64,000 nucleotides of DNA from JACVRW01 sp963765135 (GCA_963765135.1 CAVXUX010000001.1:401292-465291), one strand, 5' to 3'. Numbered from the stretch's first letter, positions 1 to 8,182 are shown. Numbers and translations are program-made. The notes: a model not told the origin generated them from the letters alone.

Positions 1-720
1 GCCGGCGCCGTGCCCGCGCGGCCCAGCCGGCGCACGCGCAAGGCGCGCCGCCGCGGCGCCGCCCCGCCGGCCGGGCGGCTGGACCTGCGCGGCACGATGC
101 GGGCATCGATGCGGACTGCCGGCGACCCGTTCGAGCGCCACTGGCGCGAGCCCGGCGAGCGCCCACGGCCGCTCGTGCTGGTGTGCGACGTGTCCGGGTC
201 GATGGAGCCCTACGCGCGCATGCTGCTCGCGTACATGCAGGCCTGCGTCGCCGCGCGCCGCCGTGTGGAGGCGTTCGTCTTCGGCACGCGCCTGACGCGC
301 GTGACCGCGGAGCTGCGCGGGCGCGATCCCGACGCCGCGCTCGAGCGCGCCGCCGGCGCAGCGCACGACTGGTCCGGCGGCACCCGCATCGGCGAGGCGC
401 TGGCCACCCTCAACCGCGAGCACGGCCGCCGGCTCGGACGCGGCGCGGTTGTGGTTCTGCTGTCGGACGGCTGGGACCGGGGTGAGCCGGAGCAGCTCGA
501 ACGCGAGGTCGCGCGCCTGGCGCGCTGCTCGCACCGGCTGATCTGGCTCAACCCACTGAAGGCGCACCCGGACTACCAGCCGTTGACACGCGGGATGCGG
601 GCGGCGCTGCCGCACGTGGACGAGTTCATGGCCGCCAACTCGCTGGCGTCGCTGGAGGAGCTGGCGGAAGCTTTGGATCGCCTGTCCATGGGGAGGCTGC
701 GCAGAGAGGAGGGCGCATGA
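1..720 (+). CDS. VWA-domain protein, CoxE-like (5' partial)
   Basis: Von Willebrand factor A protein of the CoxE family, whose members take part in maturing the Mo/Cu active site of aerobic CO dehydrogenase and related molybdenum hydroxylases. Counting from the GTG at 10, the metal-binding MIDAS motif DVSGS is at residues 60-64, with a downstream SGGTRIG segment and LSDGWD near residue 153. The frame is open to the window edge and the roughly 236 visible residues are shorter than the usual 370-400, so the true start probably lies upstream. The stop overlaps the next gene as ATGA, and the XdhC, MobA and CoxG genes that follow support membership of a cox operon whose structural genes would be outside the window. 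Confidence 0.85.
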   Translation, partial: AGAVPARPSRRTRKARRRGAAPPAGRLDLRGTMRASMRTAGDPFERHWREPGERPRPLVLVCDVSGSMEPYARMLLAYMQACVAARRRVEAFVFGTRLTRVTAELRGRDPDAALERAAGAAHDWSGGTRIGEALATLNREHGRRLGRGAVVVLLSDGWDRGEPEQLEREVARLARCSHRLIWLNPLKAHPDYQPLTRGMRAALPHVDEFMAANSLASLEELAEALDRLSMGRLRREEGA

Positions 721-1031
721 AGGACGTCGTGGACGACGTACGGACGTGGACCGAGCGGGGGGAGCGCGTGGCGATCGCCACGGTGGTCGGAGTCAAGCGC
801 TCCGCGCCGCGCCCGCCGGGCGCGAAGATGGCCGTGAACGAGCACGGCGAGGTGTCCGGGGCGGTGTCGGGGGGATGCGTCGAGGGCGCCGTCGTGGAGG
901 TCGCCGCCGAGGTGCTGCGCGACCGCGAGCCGCGGCTGCTCCACTTCGGGATCGCCGACTCGGAGGCCTGGGACGTGGGCCTGCCGTGCGGCGGCGAGAT
1001 CGACGTGTTCGTGGAGGAATACTCGGAGTGA
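717..1031 (+). CDS. XdhC/CoxI N-terminal domain protein
   Basis: A 104-residue stand-alone copy of the XdhC/CoxI N-terminal domain (molybdenum cofactor sulfuration and insertion for xanthine dehydrogenase or CO dehydrogenase). The family motif SGGCVEGAV is at residues 51-59, with the conserved Cys at 54, and GLPCGGEIDVFVE lies near the C-terminus. It starts inside the ATGA shared with the VWA gene and ends inside a GTGA shared with the next gene, so translation is probably coupled. The Rossmann half of XdhC is encoded separately just downstream; both halves end and begin cleanly, so this looks like a true split and not an indel. Confidence 0.85.
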   Translation: MKDVVDDVRTWTERGERVAIATVVGVKRSAPRPPGAKMAVNEHGEVSGAVSGGCVEGAVVEVAAEVLRDREPRLLHFGIADSEAWDVGLPCGGEIDVFVEEYSE

Positions 1032-1792
1032 CCCCGCAGGGCCAGTTCGCCAGGATCGCGGCGGACGACGGGCGCGCCGCGCTGGTGAGCGTGGTCGCGG
1101 GCGGGCAGACGGGCGCCAAGCTGCTCGTCCAGGCCGACGGGAGCACCAGCGGTGGGCTGGGCGACCCCGAGCTCGACCGCGCTGGGCTCGCCGCAGCCGA
1201 GGAGCTGATGTGGGCCGAGCGATCCGAGCTGCGCGAGGTCGGCGACGTATCGCTGTTCGTGGACGTGACCGCTCCGGCGCCGCGGCTGGTCGTCTTCGGC
1301 GCGGTCGACTACGCGGCCGCGCTCTGCCGCCTCGCGCGCGCGGCCGGCTGGCGCGCGTTCGTCTGCGACCCGCGCTCCCAGTTCGCCACCCGCGAGCGGT
1401 TCCCGGACGCCGAGGAGGTCATCGCGGCCTGGCCGGACGAGGCGTTCGCCCGCATCGGCGGCATCGACCGGGCCACCTACGTCGCCGTGCTCACCCACGA
1501 CCCAAAGCTCGACGACGCCGCTCTCGAGCTGGCCCTGCGCTCCGAGGCGCCCTACGTGGGCGCGATGGGAAGCCGGCGCGCGCAGGCGCAGCGGCGCGAA
1601 CGGCTGCTGGCAGCCGGCCTGGACGAGGAGCTGCTCGACCGGATCGCAGCGCCGATCGGCCTCGACCTGGGCGCCCTCACGCCCGAGGAGACCGCGCTCT
1701 CGATCATGGCCGAGGTCGTGGCGGTCAGGCACGGGCGCGACGGGGGCCGCCTGTCGAACGCCGGCGGGCGTATCCACGAGGTGGGCGCGTGA
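1028..1792 (+). CDS. XdhC family protein, Rossmann domain
   Basis: A 254-residue XdhC-family protein carrying the C-terminal Rossmann domain. XdhC proteins bind Mo-MPT cofactor and deliver it to molybdenum hydroxylases. The glycine-bearing loop VVFGAVDYA is at about residues 88-96; GAMGSRRAQ near 180 and IGLDLGALTPEE near 215 are typical of the family. The start is the GTG at 1028, chosen because the longer frame upstream only overlaps the preceding gene and because GTGA overlaps its stop. The end again overlaps the next start. Together with the 104-residue neighbour it makes one functional XdhC in two chains. Confidence 0.85.
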   Translation: MTPQGQFARIAADDGRAALVSVVAGGQTGAKLLVQADGSTSGGLGDPELDRAGLAAAEELMWAERSELREVGDVSLFVDVTAPAPRLVVFGAVDYAAALCRLARAAGWRAFVCDPRSQFATRERFPDAEEVIAAWPDEAFARIGGIDRATYVAVLTHDPKLDDAALELALRSEAPYVGAMGSRRAQAQRRERLLAAGLDEELLDRIAAPIGLDLGALTPEETALSIMAEVVAVRHGRDGGRLSNAGGRIHEVGA

Positions 1793-2358
1793 TCGCCGGA
1801 CTGGTGCTGGCGGCCGGGGCGGGCACGCGCTTCGGGCAGGTCAAGCAGCTCGCCGAGCTCGACGGCCGGCCGCTCCTCGAGCACTCGATCCGCGCGATGA
1901 CGGCGGCGCCGGTCGATCGCGTGGTGGTGGTGCTGGGCGCCGGCGCCGACCAGGTGATCGCCAAGGTCGACCCGCACGGCTCCGAGTTCCGGATCTGCGA
2001 CCGCTGGGACGAGGGCCAGTCCGCGTCGCTCGCCTGCGGGCTCGCGGCGGTAGCGGACTGCGAGGCGGCGGTGATCACGCTCGGCGATCAGCCGCGCATG
2101 TCGCCGGAGGCGATCCGGCGTGTGATCGCGGCCCGCGCGGAGGGTGTGGACGCCGTGCGCGCCACCTACGCCGGGGAGCCCGGGCACCCGGTGCTGCTGG
2201 AGCAGCGGCTGTTCGACCGGATGCGCGACGTGACCGGCGACCACGGCGCTCGCCACCTGCTGCTCAGCGTTCACACGCGCGAGGTGGCGTGCGAGGACCT
2301 CGGCGGCGGCGAGGACGTGGACACGCCCGAGCAGCTGGATGCGCTGAGGGTGTTGTGA
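1789..2358 (+). CDS. MobA/MocA-like nucleotidyltransferase
   Basis: NTP-transferase-like protein of 189 residues in the MobA/MocA group, which attach CMP or GMP to molybdopterin to form the dinucleotide cofactor. The signature LAAGAGTRFGQVKQL lies at residues 6-20 (nucleotide-binding loop plus Lys), followed by ITLGDQPRM around 98-106, with the metal-binding Asp. CO dehydrogenase-type enzymes use molybdopterin cytosine dinucleotide, so a MocA-like CTP:molybdopterin role is the best inference. The start GTG at 1789 overlaps the previous stop, and the end overlaps the CoxG start. Confidence 0.85.
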   Translation: MIAGLVLAAGAGTRFGQVKQLAELDGRPLLEHSIRAMTAAPVDRVVVVLGAGADQVIAKVDPHGSEFRICDRWDEGQSASLACGLAAVADCEAAVITLGDQPRMSPEAIRRVIAARAEGVDAVRATYAGEPGHPVLLEQRLFDRMRDVTGDHGARHLLLSVHTREVACEDLGGGEDVDTPEQLDALRVL

Positions 2359-2981
2359 AGCTCGCGCACTCCTTCGAGGTGGCGGCTCCGCTCGAGCGCG
2401 TGTGGCAGAAGCTGATCGACGTCGAGCAGGTCGCTCCGTGCCTGCCCGGCGCCGAGGTCACGGAGGCCGACGAGGGCGGGACCTACCACGGCACGTTCTC
2501 GGTCAGGCTCGGCCCGACGACCGCCGCCTATCGCGGGCAGCTGGCCATGGACGAGGTGGACGAGTCCACGCACCGCGTGGTGATGCGCGCGAGCGGCCAG
2601 GACAAGCGCGGGCAGGGCTCGGCCAAGGCCACGATCGTGAGCACGATGAGCGAGCAGGCGGGAGTGACCACGGTCGACGTCGAGACCGACTTCACGATCA
2701 CTGGCCGGCTGGCCCGCTTCGGGCGCGGCGGCATGATCCAGGACGTCTCGAATCGGCTGCTGCGCGACTTCTCGACCTGCCTGCAGAGGTCGATCGAGGG
2801 TCCGGCTCCGGACGAAAGCGCGAGCGCGTCCGCCGCCCAGGCGCCCGAGCCGGACGCGGAGACTCACCCGTCGACGCCGCCGCCCCCCGGCCCGCCGCCG
2901 CCCAAGCCGGTGGGCGGCTTTTCGCTCCTGATGGGCGCGCTCTGGGACCGGATCAGGCGGCTGTTTCGACGCGGGTCCTGA
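2355..2981 (+). CDS. coxG: CoxG-like SRPBCC protein
   Basis: CO dehydrogenase subunit G family (SRPBCC fold). The first 145 residues or so match the family (FEVAAPLERVWQKLIDVE, then CLPGAEV). A linker rich in Pro and Ala (about residues 150-185) follows, then a short amphipathic tail, FSLLMGALWDRIRRLF. CoxG is thought to help anchor CO dehydrogenase at the membrane, which the tail would suit. The start GTG at 2355 forms a GTGA overlap with the MobA-like gene. The 3' end overlaps the convergent esterase by 29 bp. Last gene of the cox-type operon in this window. Confidence 0.85.
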   Translation: MKLAHSFEVAAPLERVWQKLIDVEQVAPCLPGAEVTEADEGGTYHGTFSVRLGPTTAAYRGQLAMDEVDESTHRVVMRASGQDKRGQGSAKATIVSTMSEQAGVTTVDVETDFTITGRLARFGRGGMIQDVSNRLLRDFSTCLQRSIEGPAPDESASASAAQAPEPDAETHPSTPPPPGPPPPKPVGGFSLLMGALWDRIRRLFRRGS

Positions 2982-3591
2982 CCCACCCGCGCAGCTCGTC
3001 GAGGTAGGCCGGGTCGATCGTGTGCGCCATCGGCGACTCGCGGTAGGTCACGTCCGCGCCGGCCTCGATCAGGCGGTCGCGTGCGTCGTGGCCGAACTCG
3101 ACCGAGATGACCGGGTCGTAGGTGCCGTGGCCGATCGCAACCGGCAGGCCGGTCACGTCGCCCACATCGAACCCCTCGACCCGCGGGATGAACCCGCTCA
3201 GGCCGATCACGCCGGCGGGCCGCGGGCGGCTGGCGCCCTCGCCCAGCGAGTGGGCCATCACCGCGCCCTGCGAGAACCCGCCCAGGATCGTGCGGTCGAT
3301 CGGGATGCCGTGCTCGGCGAGCAGCTCGTCGAGCCACCCGCCGACCAGCGCGTAGGTCGCGTGGAAGGTCTCCGGATCGGGGAACCCGACCTGGCGGATC
3401 ACGTACCAGTGCCAGCCGCCCGGCGGCAGCGACAGGGGGCCGCGGGCCGTCGCGCCGAGCAGTCGGCGCTCCGGATCGAGCTCGTCGAGCAGCGGGAACA
3501 GGTCGTTCTCGTCGGTGGCGCGGCCGTGGAAGAGGACGAGCGCGCCCTCTGGGTCGCCGTCGGCTGGGCGGAGTCGGTGGGCTAAACTCAT
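2953..3591 (-). CDS. phospholipase/carboxylesterase-like hydrolase
   Basis: Small cytoplasmic alpha/beta hydrolase of 212 residues, of the carboxylesterase/phospholipase group. The probable triad is visible: Ser108 in GGFSQGA, Asp159 in GHGTYDP and His190 in SPMAH; LFHGRATDEND near residue 20 supplies the oxyanion-hole loop. The ATG at 3591 is only three bases from the divergent MarR start at 3595, so the two genes must use interleaved or leaderless promoters. A regulatory link with the MarR protein is likely from this layout. Substrate unknown. Confidence 0.8.
   Translation of the reverse strand: MSLAHRLRPADGDPEGALVLFHGRATDENDLFPLLDELDPERRLLGATARGPLSLPPGGWHWYVIRQVGFPDPETFHATYALVGGWLDELLAEHGIPIDRTILGGFSQGAVMAHSLGEGASRPRPAGVIGLSGFIPRVEGFDVGDVTGLPVAIGHGTYDPVISVEFGHDARDRLIEAGADVTYRESPMAHTIDPAYLDELRGWVRTRVETAA
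3583..3588 (+). promoter_or_regulatory. -10 box for leaderless MarR gene
   Basis: TAAACT lies 6 nt before the GTG at 3595, placing the transcription start at or next to the first codon. The box falls within the first codons of the divergent esterase gene. The same arrangement recurs at six or more other genes in the window. Confidence 0.5.
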
Positions 3592-3594
3592 TGC

Positions 3595-4068
3595 GTGAGC
3601 AACTACCTTAGCGCCGAGGCGCCCGTCCTGCTCAGCCGCGAGGAGCTCGGTGCCTGGCGCGGTCTGCTCCGCGTCCACGCCGGCATGACCAAGGCGCTGG
3701 ACGCGGAGCTCGTCCGCGAGCACGGCCTGCCGCTGTCGTCCTACGAGGTGCTGCTGTTCCTCGCCGACGCCCCGGACGGTCGGCTGCGCATGTCCGAGCT
3801 GGCCGAGGGCGTGCTGCTCAGCCGCAGCGGGCTGACGCGGCTGGTCGATCGCATGGAGCGCGACGGCCTGCTGCGCCGGGAGCGCTGCGAGGACGACGCG
3901 CGCGGCTACCACGCGCTGATCACGGACAAGGGCCGGGAGCTGTTCGGCCGCGCGCGGCGAACGCACCTGGACGGCGTGCGCGAACGCTTCCTGGGCCACC
4001 TGTCGCCGGAGGAGCTGCGCACACTCGCGCGCTTGTGGGAGAAGCTCGCGCCGGGAGCGGCCTCCTAG
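3595..4068 (+). CDS. MarR family transcriptional regulator
   Basis: A 157-residue winged-helix regulator of the MarR family. The core runs from about residue 45 to 120, with LSSYEVLLFLADAPDGRLRM, the recognition-helix region LLSRSGLTRLVDRMERDGLL and the wing RRERCEDDARGYHALIT. MarR proteins usually repress their own and neighbouring genes and are released by small aromatic ligands. It is divergent from the esterase by three bases, and its stop TAG shares the palindrome CTAG with the stop of the convergent EamA transporter. Confidence 0.9.
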   Translation: MSNYLSAEAPVLLSREELGAWRGLLRVHAGMTKALDAELVREHGLPLSSYEVLLFLADAPDGRLRMSELAEGVLLSRSGLTRLVDRMERDGLLRRERCEDDARGYHALITDKGRELFGRARRTHLDGVRERFLGHLSPEELRTLARLWEKLAPGAAS

Positions 4069-4949
4069 CTCCGCGTGGGGCGGCTGACCACGTACGCTCC
4101 CGCAAGCACCAGCGCCGTGCCCAGCACCGCCGCGGCGTGCAGCGGCTCGTCGCGCAGCGTCACGCCGAGGGCGATCGCCACCACGGGCACGCAGTAGATC
4201 GTCACGGCTCCGCGTGTGGCGCCCACGCTGCCGATCAGCGAGGCGAACCAGTAGAAGGCCAGCCCGGTCCCGAGCGCTCCCAGCGCCGCGACCGCGAGCA
4301 GGCTCCCTCCGTCGAAGTCGGAGCTCGGCACTCCGGCGATCGCCGCCGGCAGCACCAGCACGACCGCCACGAGCTGGGCTCGCCAGATCACCGGGAGCGC
4401 CCCGTGGCGGCGCTGCAGCGGGGCCGTCAGGTTGAACGCGAACCCGTACAGGAACGCGGCGAGCAGCACGAGCCCGATCCCCAGCGCGTTCGACCCGCTG
4501 CCGACCGACGGCAGGCTGATAGCCGCAACCCCCACGAAGCCCAGCAGCAGGCCGACGCCCTGCAGCCGCGACGGCTGCTGTCGCATGAACAGTCCGGCCA
4601 CCAGCGCCACCATCAGCGGAGTGCTCGCGTTGATCATCGCGGCCAGCGACGAGTCGATCCACTGCTGCGCGACGGCGAACAGGACGAACGGGATCGCCAT
4701 CCAGGTGATCCCCACAAGCGCGATCTGAGGCCATTCCGACCGCGGCAAGGGCGCCCGCGCGGCAGGCAGGACGGACAGGGCCAGCGCACCGAACGCGATC
4801 CGGCCGAAGGCCACCAGCGTCGGCGCGAAGTGGTCCAGGCCGATCTCGATCAGCAGGAACGAACCGCCCCACGTGACCGCGACCCCGACGAGCATCCCCC
4901 AATCGCGGGCGGCGAATGCCTGCGCCGGCTCGGCCGCGGTAGTGCTCAC
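4065..4949 (-). CDS. EamA/DMT family transporter
   Basis: Drug/metabolite transporter family permease of 294 residues with about ten membrane helices arranged as two EamA repeats (helices begin near GMLVGVAVTWGGSFLLIEI and end with VLGTALVLAGAYVVSRP). The GTG at 4949 is preferred because it leaves only a short N-terminus before helix 1; the reading frame upstream is basic and unlike the family. It lies 28 bp downstream of the MocR regulator on the same strand, so it is probably that regulator's target. Substrate not evident; amino acid or amine export is possible. Confidence 0.85.
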   Translation of the reverse strand: MSTTAAEPAQAFAARDWGMLVGVAVTWGGSFLLIEIGLDHFAPTLVAFGRIAFGALALSVLPAARAPLPRSEWPQIALVGITWMAIPFVLFAVAQQWIDSSLAAMINASTPLMVALVAGLFMRQQPSRLQGVGLLLGFVGVAAISLPSVGSGSNALGIGLVLLAAFLYGFAFNLTAPLQRRHGALPVIWRAQLVAVVLVLPAAIAGVPSSDFDGGSLLAVAALGALGTGLAFYWFASLIGSVGATRGAVTIYCVPVVAIALGVTLRDEPLHAAAVLGTALVLAGAYVVSRPTRS

Positions 4950-4977
4950 AACGCGAACAACGTACTCGTCGTTGCTT

Positions 4978-6489
4978 CTATGACATCGGCGCCGCGACCG
5001 AGTGCCGGGTGCGACGGCGCACCTCTCGAATCGCACGGGCCAGCCGGCGCACGCCCTCGTCGAGCTGGTCCGGATCGAGGAGGGAGAAGGACAGACGGAA
5101 GGAGGTCTGCGAGCGCCGCTCGGCGGTGACAGCCCCGCCGGGGGTGAAGGCCACGCCGCAACGGGCCGCCTCGGCGTAGAGGGCGCGCTCGTCGAGCGGC
5201 CGGGTCAGCGTGACCCAGACGTGGTGGCCGCCCTTGGGCGGATCGGCCTGGTACTCGCCCTGCAGGTGGCGTTCCAGCGCGTCCATCAGCGCGTCGCGCC
5301 GCTCGCGGTAGAACGGGATCGTGCTCTCCACGTGCCGGTCGTAGGCGCCGGTGGCCAGCCAGCGCGCGGCGATGTGCTGGATCAGCGTGGGCGAGTGGAA
5401 GTCCGCCTCGAGCTTGAGCATCGCGATCCGTTCCCGGACCGGACCGCGGGCGGCGACCACTCCGGCGCGCAGCCCGCCGCCCACGACCTTGGACAGCGAG
5501 TTCACGTAGATGACATGGGCCGGCGCGAGCTCGCGCACCGGCCGCGTGAGCTTGCTCTCGAAGTGCATGTCGGCGTAGACGCGATCCTCGAGGACGAAGA
5601 AGTTGCGCTCCACCGCCAGCTCCGCCAGTCGCTGGCGCCGCTCGTCCGAGAGCGAGCGGCCGGTCGGGTTCTGGCACGCGCTCTGGAGCCCGACCAGCTT
5701 GACCTCGTGACGCGCGAGCAGGTGCTCGAGCGCGTCGACGTCGAGGCCGTCCTCGTCCACCGGTACGCCGATCACGCGAGCGCCGGTGCCGCGCAGCGCG
5801 GTCATCATCCCGATGAACGTCGGCGACTCGACGAGGGCGACGTCGCCCGGCTCCAGCGTCGCGCGGGCGGAGAGCGCGATCGCCTGCTGGGCGCCCGACG
5901 TGACGACGATCTCGTCCGCGTCCTCGGCCCAGCCGGCCGTACGCCCACGCGCCGCGTACTGCTCGCGGAGGTCGAACAAGCCCTCCGTAGGGAGGTACGA
6001 GAGCGCCTCGCCGCCGATCTCCTCGAAGACCTCGGCCGTGATCCGCGCCAGCTCCTGCGTCGGGTAGGTGCTCGGCGCCGGCCAGCCCACCGCGAGGGAG
6101 ATCATGTCCTCCCGGCCGGTGAGCGAGAACGAGTCGGCCAGCACCTGCTCGGAGTAGGAGATGTCGTCGGGCGGGAGGGCGTAGACCTGCCAGTCGTCGC
6201 CGTGCGCGGTGCTCCCGGCCGGCGCCAGCGTGCGCACGAACGTCCCGCGGCCGACCTGCGCCGTCACGTACCCGAGCTCGGCGAGCTTGCGGTAGACGCG
6301 CGCGGCGGTCAGGTGGTTGACGCCCGCCTCGGCGGCCAGCTCGCGCGTGGGCGGCAGCTTCGCACCCGGCTCGAGCTCCCCGCTTTCGATGGCGGCCGAG
6401 AAACGATCGACCAGTTGCTGGGTGATCGACACGTCGCCGTCCCGCTCGAGATCGGACAAATTCAACTTGTACGACATTGAATCGGGCAT
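4978..6489 (-). CDS. MocR-type GntR/aminotransferase regulator
   Basis: PLP-dependent MocR-like regulator of 503 residues. A GntR winged helix occupies about residues 18-85 (PPTRELAAEAGVNHLTAARV), joined to a fold-type I aminotransferase domain from about 125 with NPTGR at 274-278 and the PLP Lys at 334 in NSLSKVVGGG. MocR proteins sense PLP-linked ligands and bind paired operator repeats near their own promoter. ATG at 6489 is taken as the start; ATG at 6477 (MSYKLNL) would also fit. The gene is followed by an EamA permease and is divergent from the short gene at 6549. Repeats in the intergenic region are listed separately. Confidence 0.88.
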   Translation of the reverse strand: MPDSMSYKLNLSDLERDGDVSITQQLVDRFSAAIESGELEPGAKLPPTRELAAEAGVNHLTAARVYRKLAELGYVTAQVGRGTFVRTLAPAGSTAHGDDWQVYALPPDDISYSEQVLADSFSLTGREDMISLAVGWPAPSTYPTQELARITAEVFEEIGGEALSYLPTEGLFDLREQYAARGRTAGWAEDADEIVVTSGAQQAIALSARATLEPGDVALVESPTFIGMMTALRGTGARVIGVPVDEDGLDVDALEHLLARHEVKLVGLQSACQNPTGRSLSDERRQRLAELAVERNFFVLEDRVYADMHFESKLTRPVRELAPAHVIYVNSLSKVVGGGLRAGVVAARGPVRERIAMLKLEADFHSPTLIQHIAARWLATGAYDRHVESTIPFYRERRDALMDALERHLQGEYQADPPKGGHHVWVTLTRPLDERALYAEAARCGVAFTPGGAVTAERRSQTSFRLSFSLLDPDQLDEGVRRLARAIREVRRRTRHSVAAPMS

Positions 6490-6525
6490 TGTGCGTCGTA
6501 CACTAGCACCAGGTCGTCATACACT
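6468..6525. promoter_or_regulatory. probable MocR operator: direct repeats plus inverted copy
   Basis: CGTCGTACACT (6494-6504) and CGTCATACACT (6515-6525) are direct repeats with one mismatch whose starts are 21 bp apart, two turns of B-DNA. A reversed copy of the core, TGTACGAC (6468-6475), lies over the first codons of the regulator gene. Each direct repeat contains TACACT, a -10-like hexamer pointing to the gene at 6549; the complement gives TAGTGT pointing to the MocR gene. Binding would therefore block both promoters. Paired direct repeats are characteristic of MocR operators. Confidence 0.6.
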
Positions 6526-6548
6526 CAAACCGTTTCAGGGGAACTCAC

Positions 6549-6852
6549 ATGAACAACATCACCGTCCGTTACTCCGCTGCTTCTGACCTCAGCGAGCTCG
6601 CTCGGCTGGCGGCACTGGACAGCGCGAGCCCGCCACGCGGTCCAGCGCTGGTCGCCGAGGCGGACTCCCGGATGCTGGCGGCGCTGCCGCTCGGCGCGGG
6701 CCGTCCGATCGCCGACCCCTTCGAGCCCACGGCACGAGATCCTCGAGCTGCTCCGGCTGCGTGCCGAGCAGGTGCAGGCGGGCGAGCCCAACCGCTGGCG
6801 CGACCGCGTGCGGTCGTTCCTGCGCGCTCGCCCCTCGCACGCGCGGGCGTAA
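6549..6852 (+). pseudogene. conserved small protein, frameshifted
   Basis: Small protein of unknown function. The first part reads MNNITVRYSAASDLSELARL and continues to ADPFEPT; near 6731 the frame must shift by one base, after which the sequence continues coherently as EILELLRLRAEQVQ and RWRDRVRSFLRAR to the TAA at 6850. One inserted base explains it; the repaired protein would be about 100 residues. From memory similar short proteins with LARLAALDS and ADPFEPT are common in Thermoleophilia, but no function is known. Given the many similar indels in the window, a sequencing error is more likely than a true pseudogene. It is divergent from the MocR gene. Confidence 0.65.
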
Positions 6853-6865
6853 CGCGCTCCGAACC

Positions 6866-6906
6866 GCCGGCGCCGGCCGCGCTTCCCTCCTGCGGCCGGC
6901 GTCGGC
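6866..6906. terminator. GC-rich hairpin between convergent genes
   Basis: GCCGGCGCCGGCCGC (6866-6880) pairs with GCGGCCGGCGTCGGC (6892-6906), 14 of 15 positions matching, around an 11-nt loop. There is no clear T-tract on either side. It sits 14 bp after the small gene and 20 bp before the end of the convergent hydrolase, so it could act in both directions. Confidence 0.55.
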
Positions 6907-6925
6907 GCCCCGCGCTCGCGCGGCG

Positions 6926-8152
6926 CTAGTCCGCCAGCCAGTCGCGCAGGCGCTCGTAGACGACCGGGTGGTTGAGCAGGGCGATGTGGTGAGTGCCGCC
7001 GACCACGAGCCCGTGCTCGACCTCGAACGGGATGCGCCGGGTGCGGCTGCGCCCCGACGCGCTGTCCTCCAGCACCAGGTAGTCGCCGACCAGGCGAGAC
7101 ACCGGGTGGCGCGTGTTGGGGAGCACGGTCGCAGCGACGAAGCAATGCGTGGCGCCGTCGAGCAGTGGGATCTCCTGGCAGGCTGCCGCCCGCAGCGCGT
7201 CGGGGTCGTGCTCGCGCCAGTCGGCGTCGACCAGGGAGCCCTGGCGCAGGTCGCGGATGCCGGCGCTGCGCCGTCGCAGCAGCGACGCCAGCGGGCGCGT
7301 CTCCGGCAGAGCGTTCAATGCAGCGCTGGCCCAGTGCACCCCCTGCGCCAGCGGCGCTCCCATGTGCGGTGAGCCGAGCGACACGACGTGCCGGACCCTG
7401 CCCACCCAGGCATCGCCGCGCTCGGCTGCTTGGTGGCACGCCGACCGCGCGACCAGCCCGCCCATCGAATGCCCGACCAGCGCGATCCGCTCAACCTCCA
7501 CCGGCCAGGCCGCCACCAGGCGCTCGAGCAGGTCGGCCAGCTCCAGCCCGTTCTCGGAGATGTGGCAGCCGGTGTTGTAGCGCAGCTCGACCGGCGTGAA
7601 GCCGAGCTCCTCGCGCAAACGCTCGCCGTAGGTCTCGCCGTCGGGGCCGGCGCCCAGGCGCCAGGAGAACTCGCTCTCCATCAGGCCGTGCAGGAACACG
7701 ACGAGCAGTCCCGTGGCATCCGGGTAGGCGGTCCGCAGCGCCTCCGGCTCGAGTGCGACGGGCCGACCCTGGACGCGCGCCGCCATCGGCTGATGCAGGT
7801 CGCTGCCCTCGCGCTCGAGGCGGTCGCCCACGAGGCCGGTCAGCGCTCCGACGACCAAGGCCCCTCGGGGAGTGCTCGACAGCGCCCGGCCGTCGGTCAC
7901 GTGGCGCCGGCCCAGCCCGGCATCGGCAACCGAGCCGATCAGGCGGAAGGCCCCGGCGACGCCGTCGTACATGCGCTCGGCGATCGCGTCATGGAGCACG
8001 CGCGCCGGCATTCCACCCGGCCCGGTCGCGCGGAACGCGCGCGCGGCGACCGCCCGATGGAACCCGTACAGGCCGGCGGCGCCGTCGCTCAGCTCCCCGA
8101 AGGCGAGCCGAGCCAGGCTGCGCACCTCGTCGGCCGTCTCCTGCGCGGTCAT
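6926..8152 (-). CDS. alpha/beta hydrolase (lipase/PGAP1-like)
   Basis: A 408-residue alpha/beta hydrolase. The N-terminal 140 residues form a helical region; the hydrolase core starts near LLVVFLHGLMESEFSW (149-164), with the nucleophile Ser229 in LVGHSMGGL and a probable catalytic His near 386 in GGTHHIALLNH. No signal peptide is evident. It is the last gene of a three-gene operon (WS/DGAT, AlkZ-like, hydrolase), 30 bp after the AlkZ-like gene. Pairing with a wax ester/triacylglycerol synthase suggests a role in neutral lipid turnover, but this is inference from position. Confidence 0.8.
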   Translation of the reverse strand: MTAQETADEVRSLARLAFGELSDGAAGLYGFHRAVAARAFRATGPGGMPARVLHDAIAERMYDGVAGAFRLIGSVADAGLGRRHVTDGRALSSTPRGALVVGALTGLVGDRLEREGSDLHQPMAARVQGRPVALEPEALRTAYPDATGLLVVFLHGLMESEFSWRLGAGPDGETYGERLREELGFTPVELRYNTGCHISENGLELADLLERLVAAWPVEVERIALVGHSMGGLVARSACHQAAERGDAWVGRVRHVVSLGSPHMGAPLAQGVHWASAALNALPETRPLASLLRRRSAGIRDLRQGSLVDADWREHDPDALRAAACQEIPLLDGATHCFVAATVLPNTRHPVSRLVGDYLVLEDSASGRSRTRRIPFEVEHGLVVGGTHHIALLNHPVVYERLRDWLAD

Positions 8153-8182
8153 GCCCGTCCTACTCCCCTCCCCGCCGCGCGG

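Noticed and set aside
746..1792. Long plus-strand frame starting at 746 upstream of the XdhC Rossmann gene
   Set aside because: The part before 1028 is arginine-rich, overlaps the XdhC N-terminal gene in another frame and has no family likeness; the GTG at 1028 is the real start.
2953..4902. A 649-residue minus-strand frame covering the esterase, MarR and EamA region
   Set aside because: Only the last 212 residues resemble a protein family; the rest is antisense to MarR and out of frame with EamA, a GC-rich shadow.
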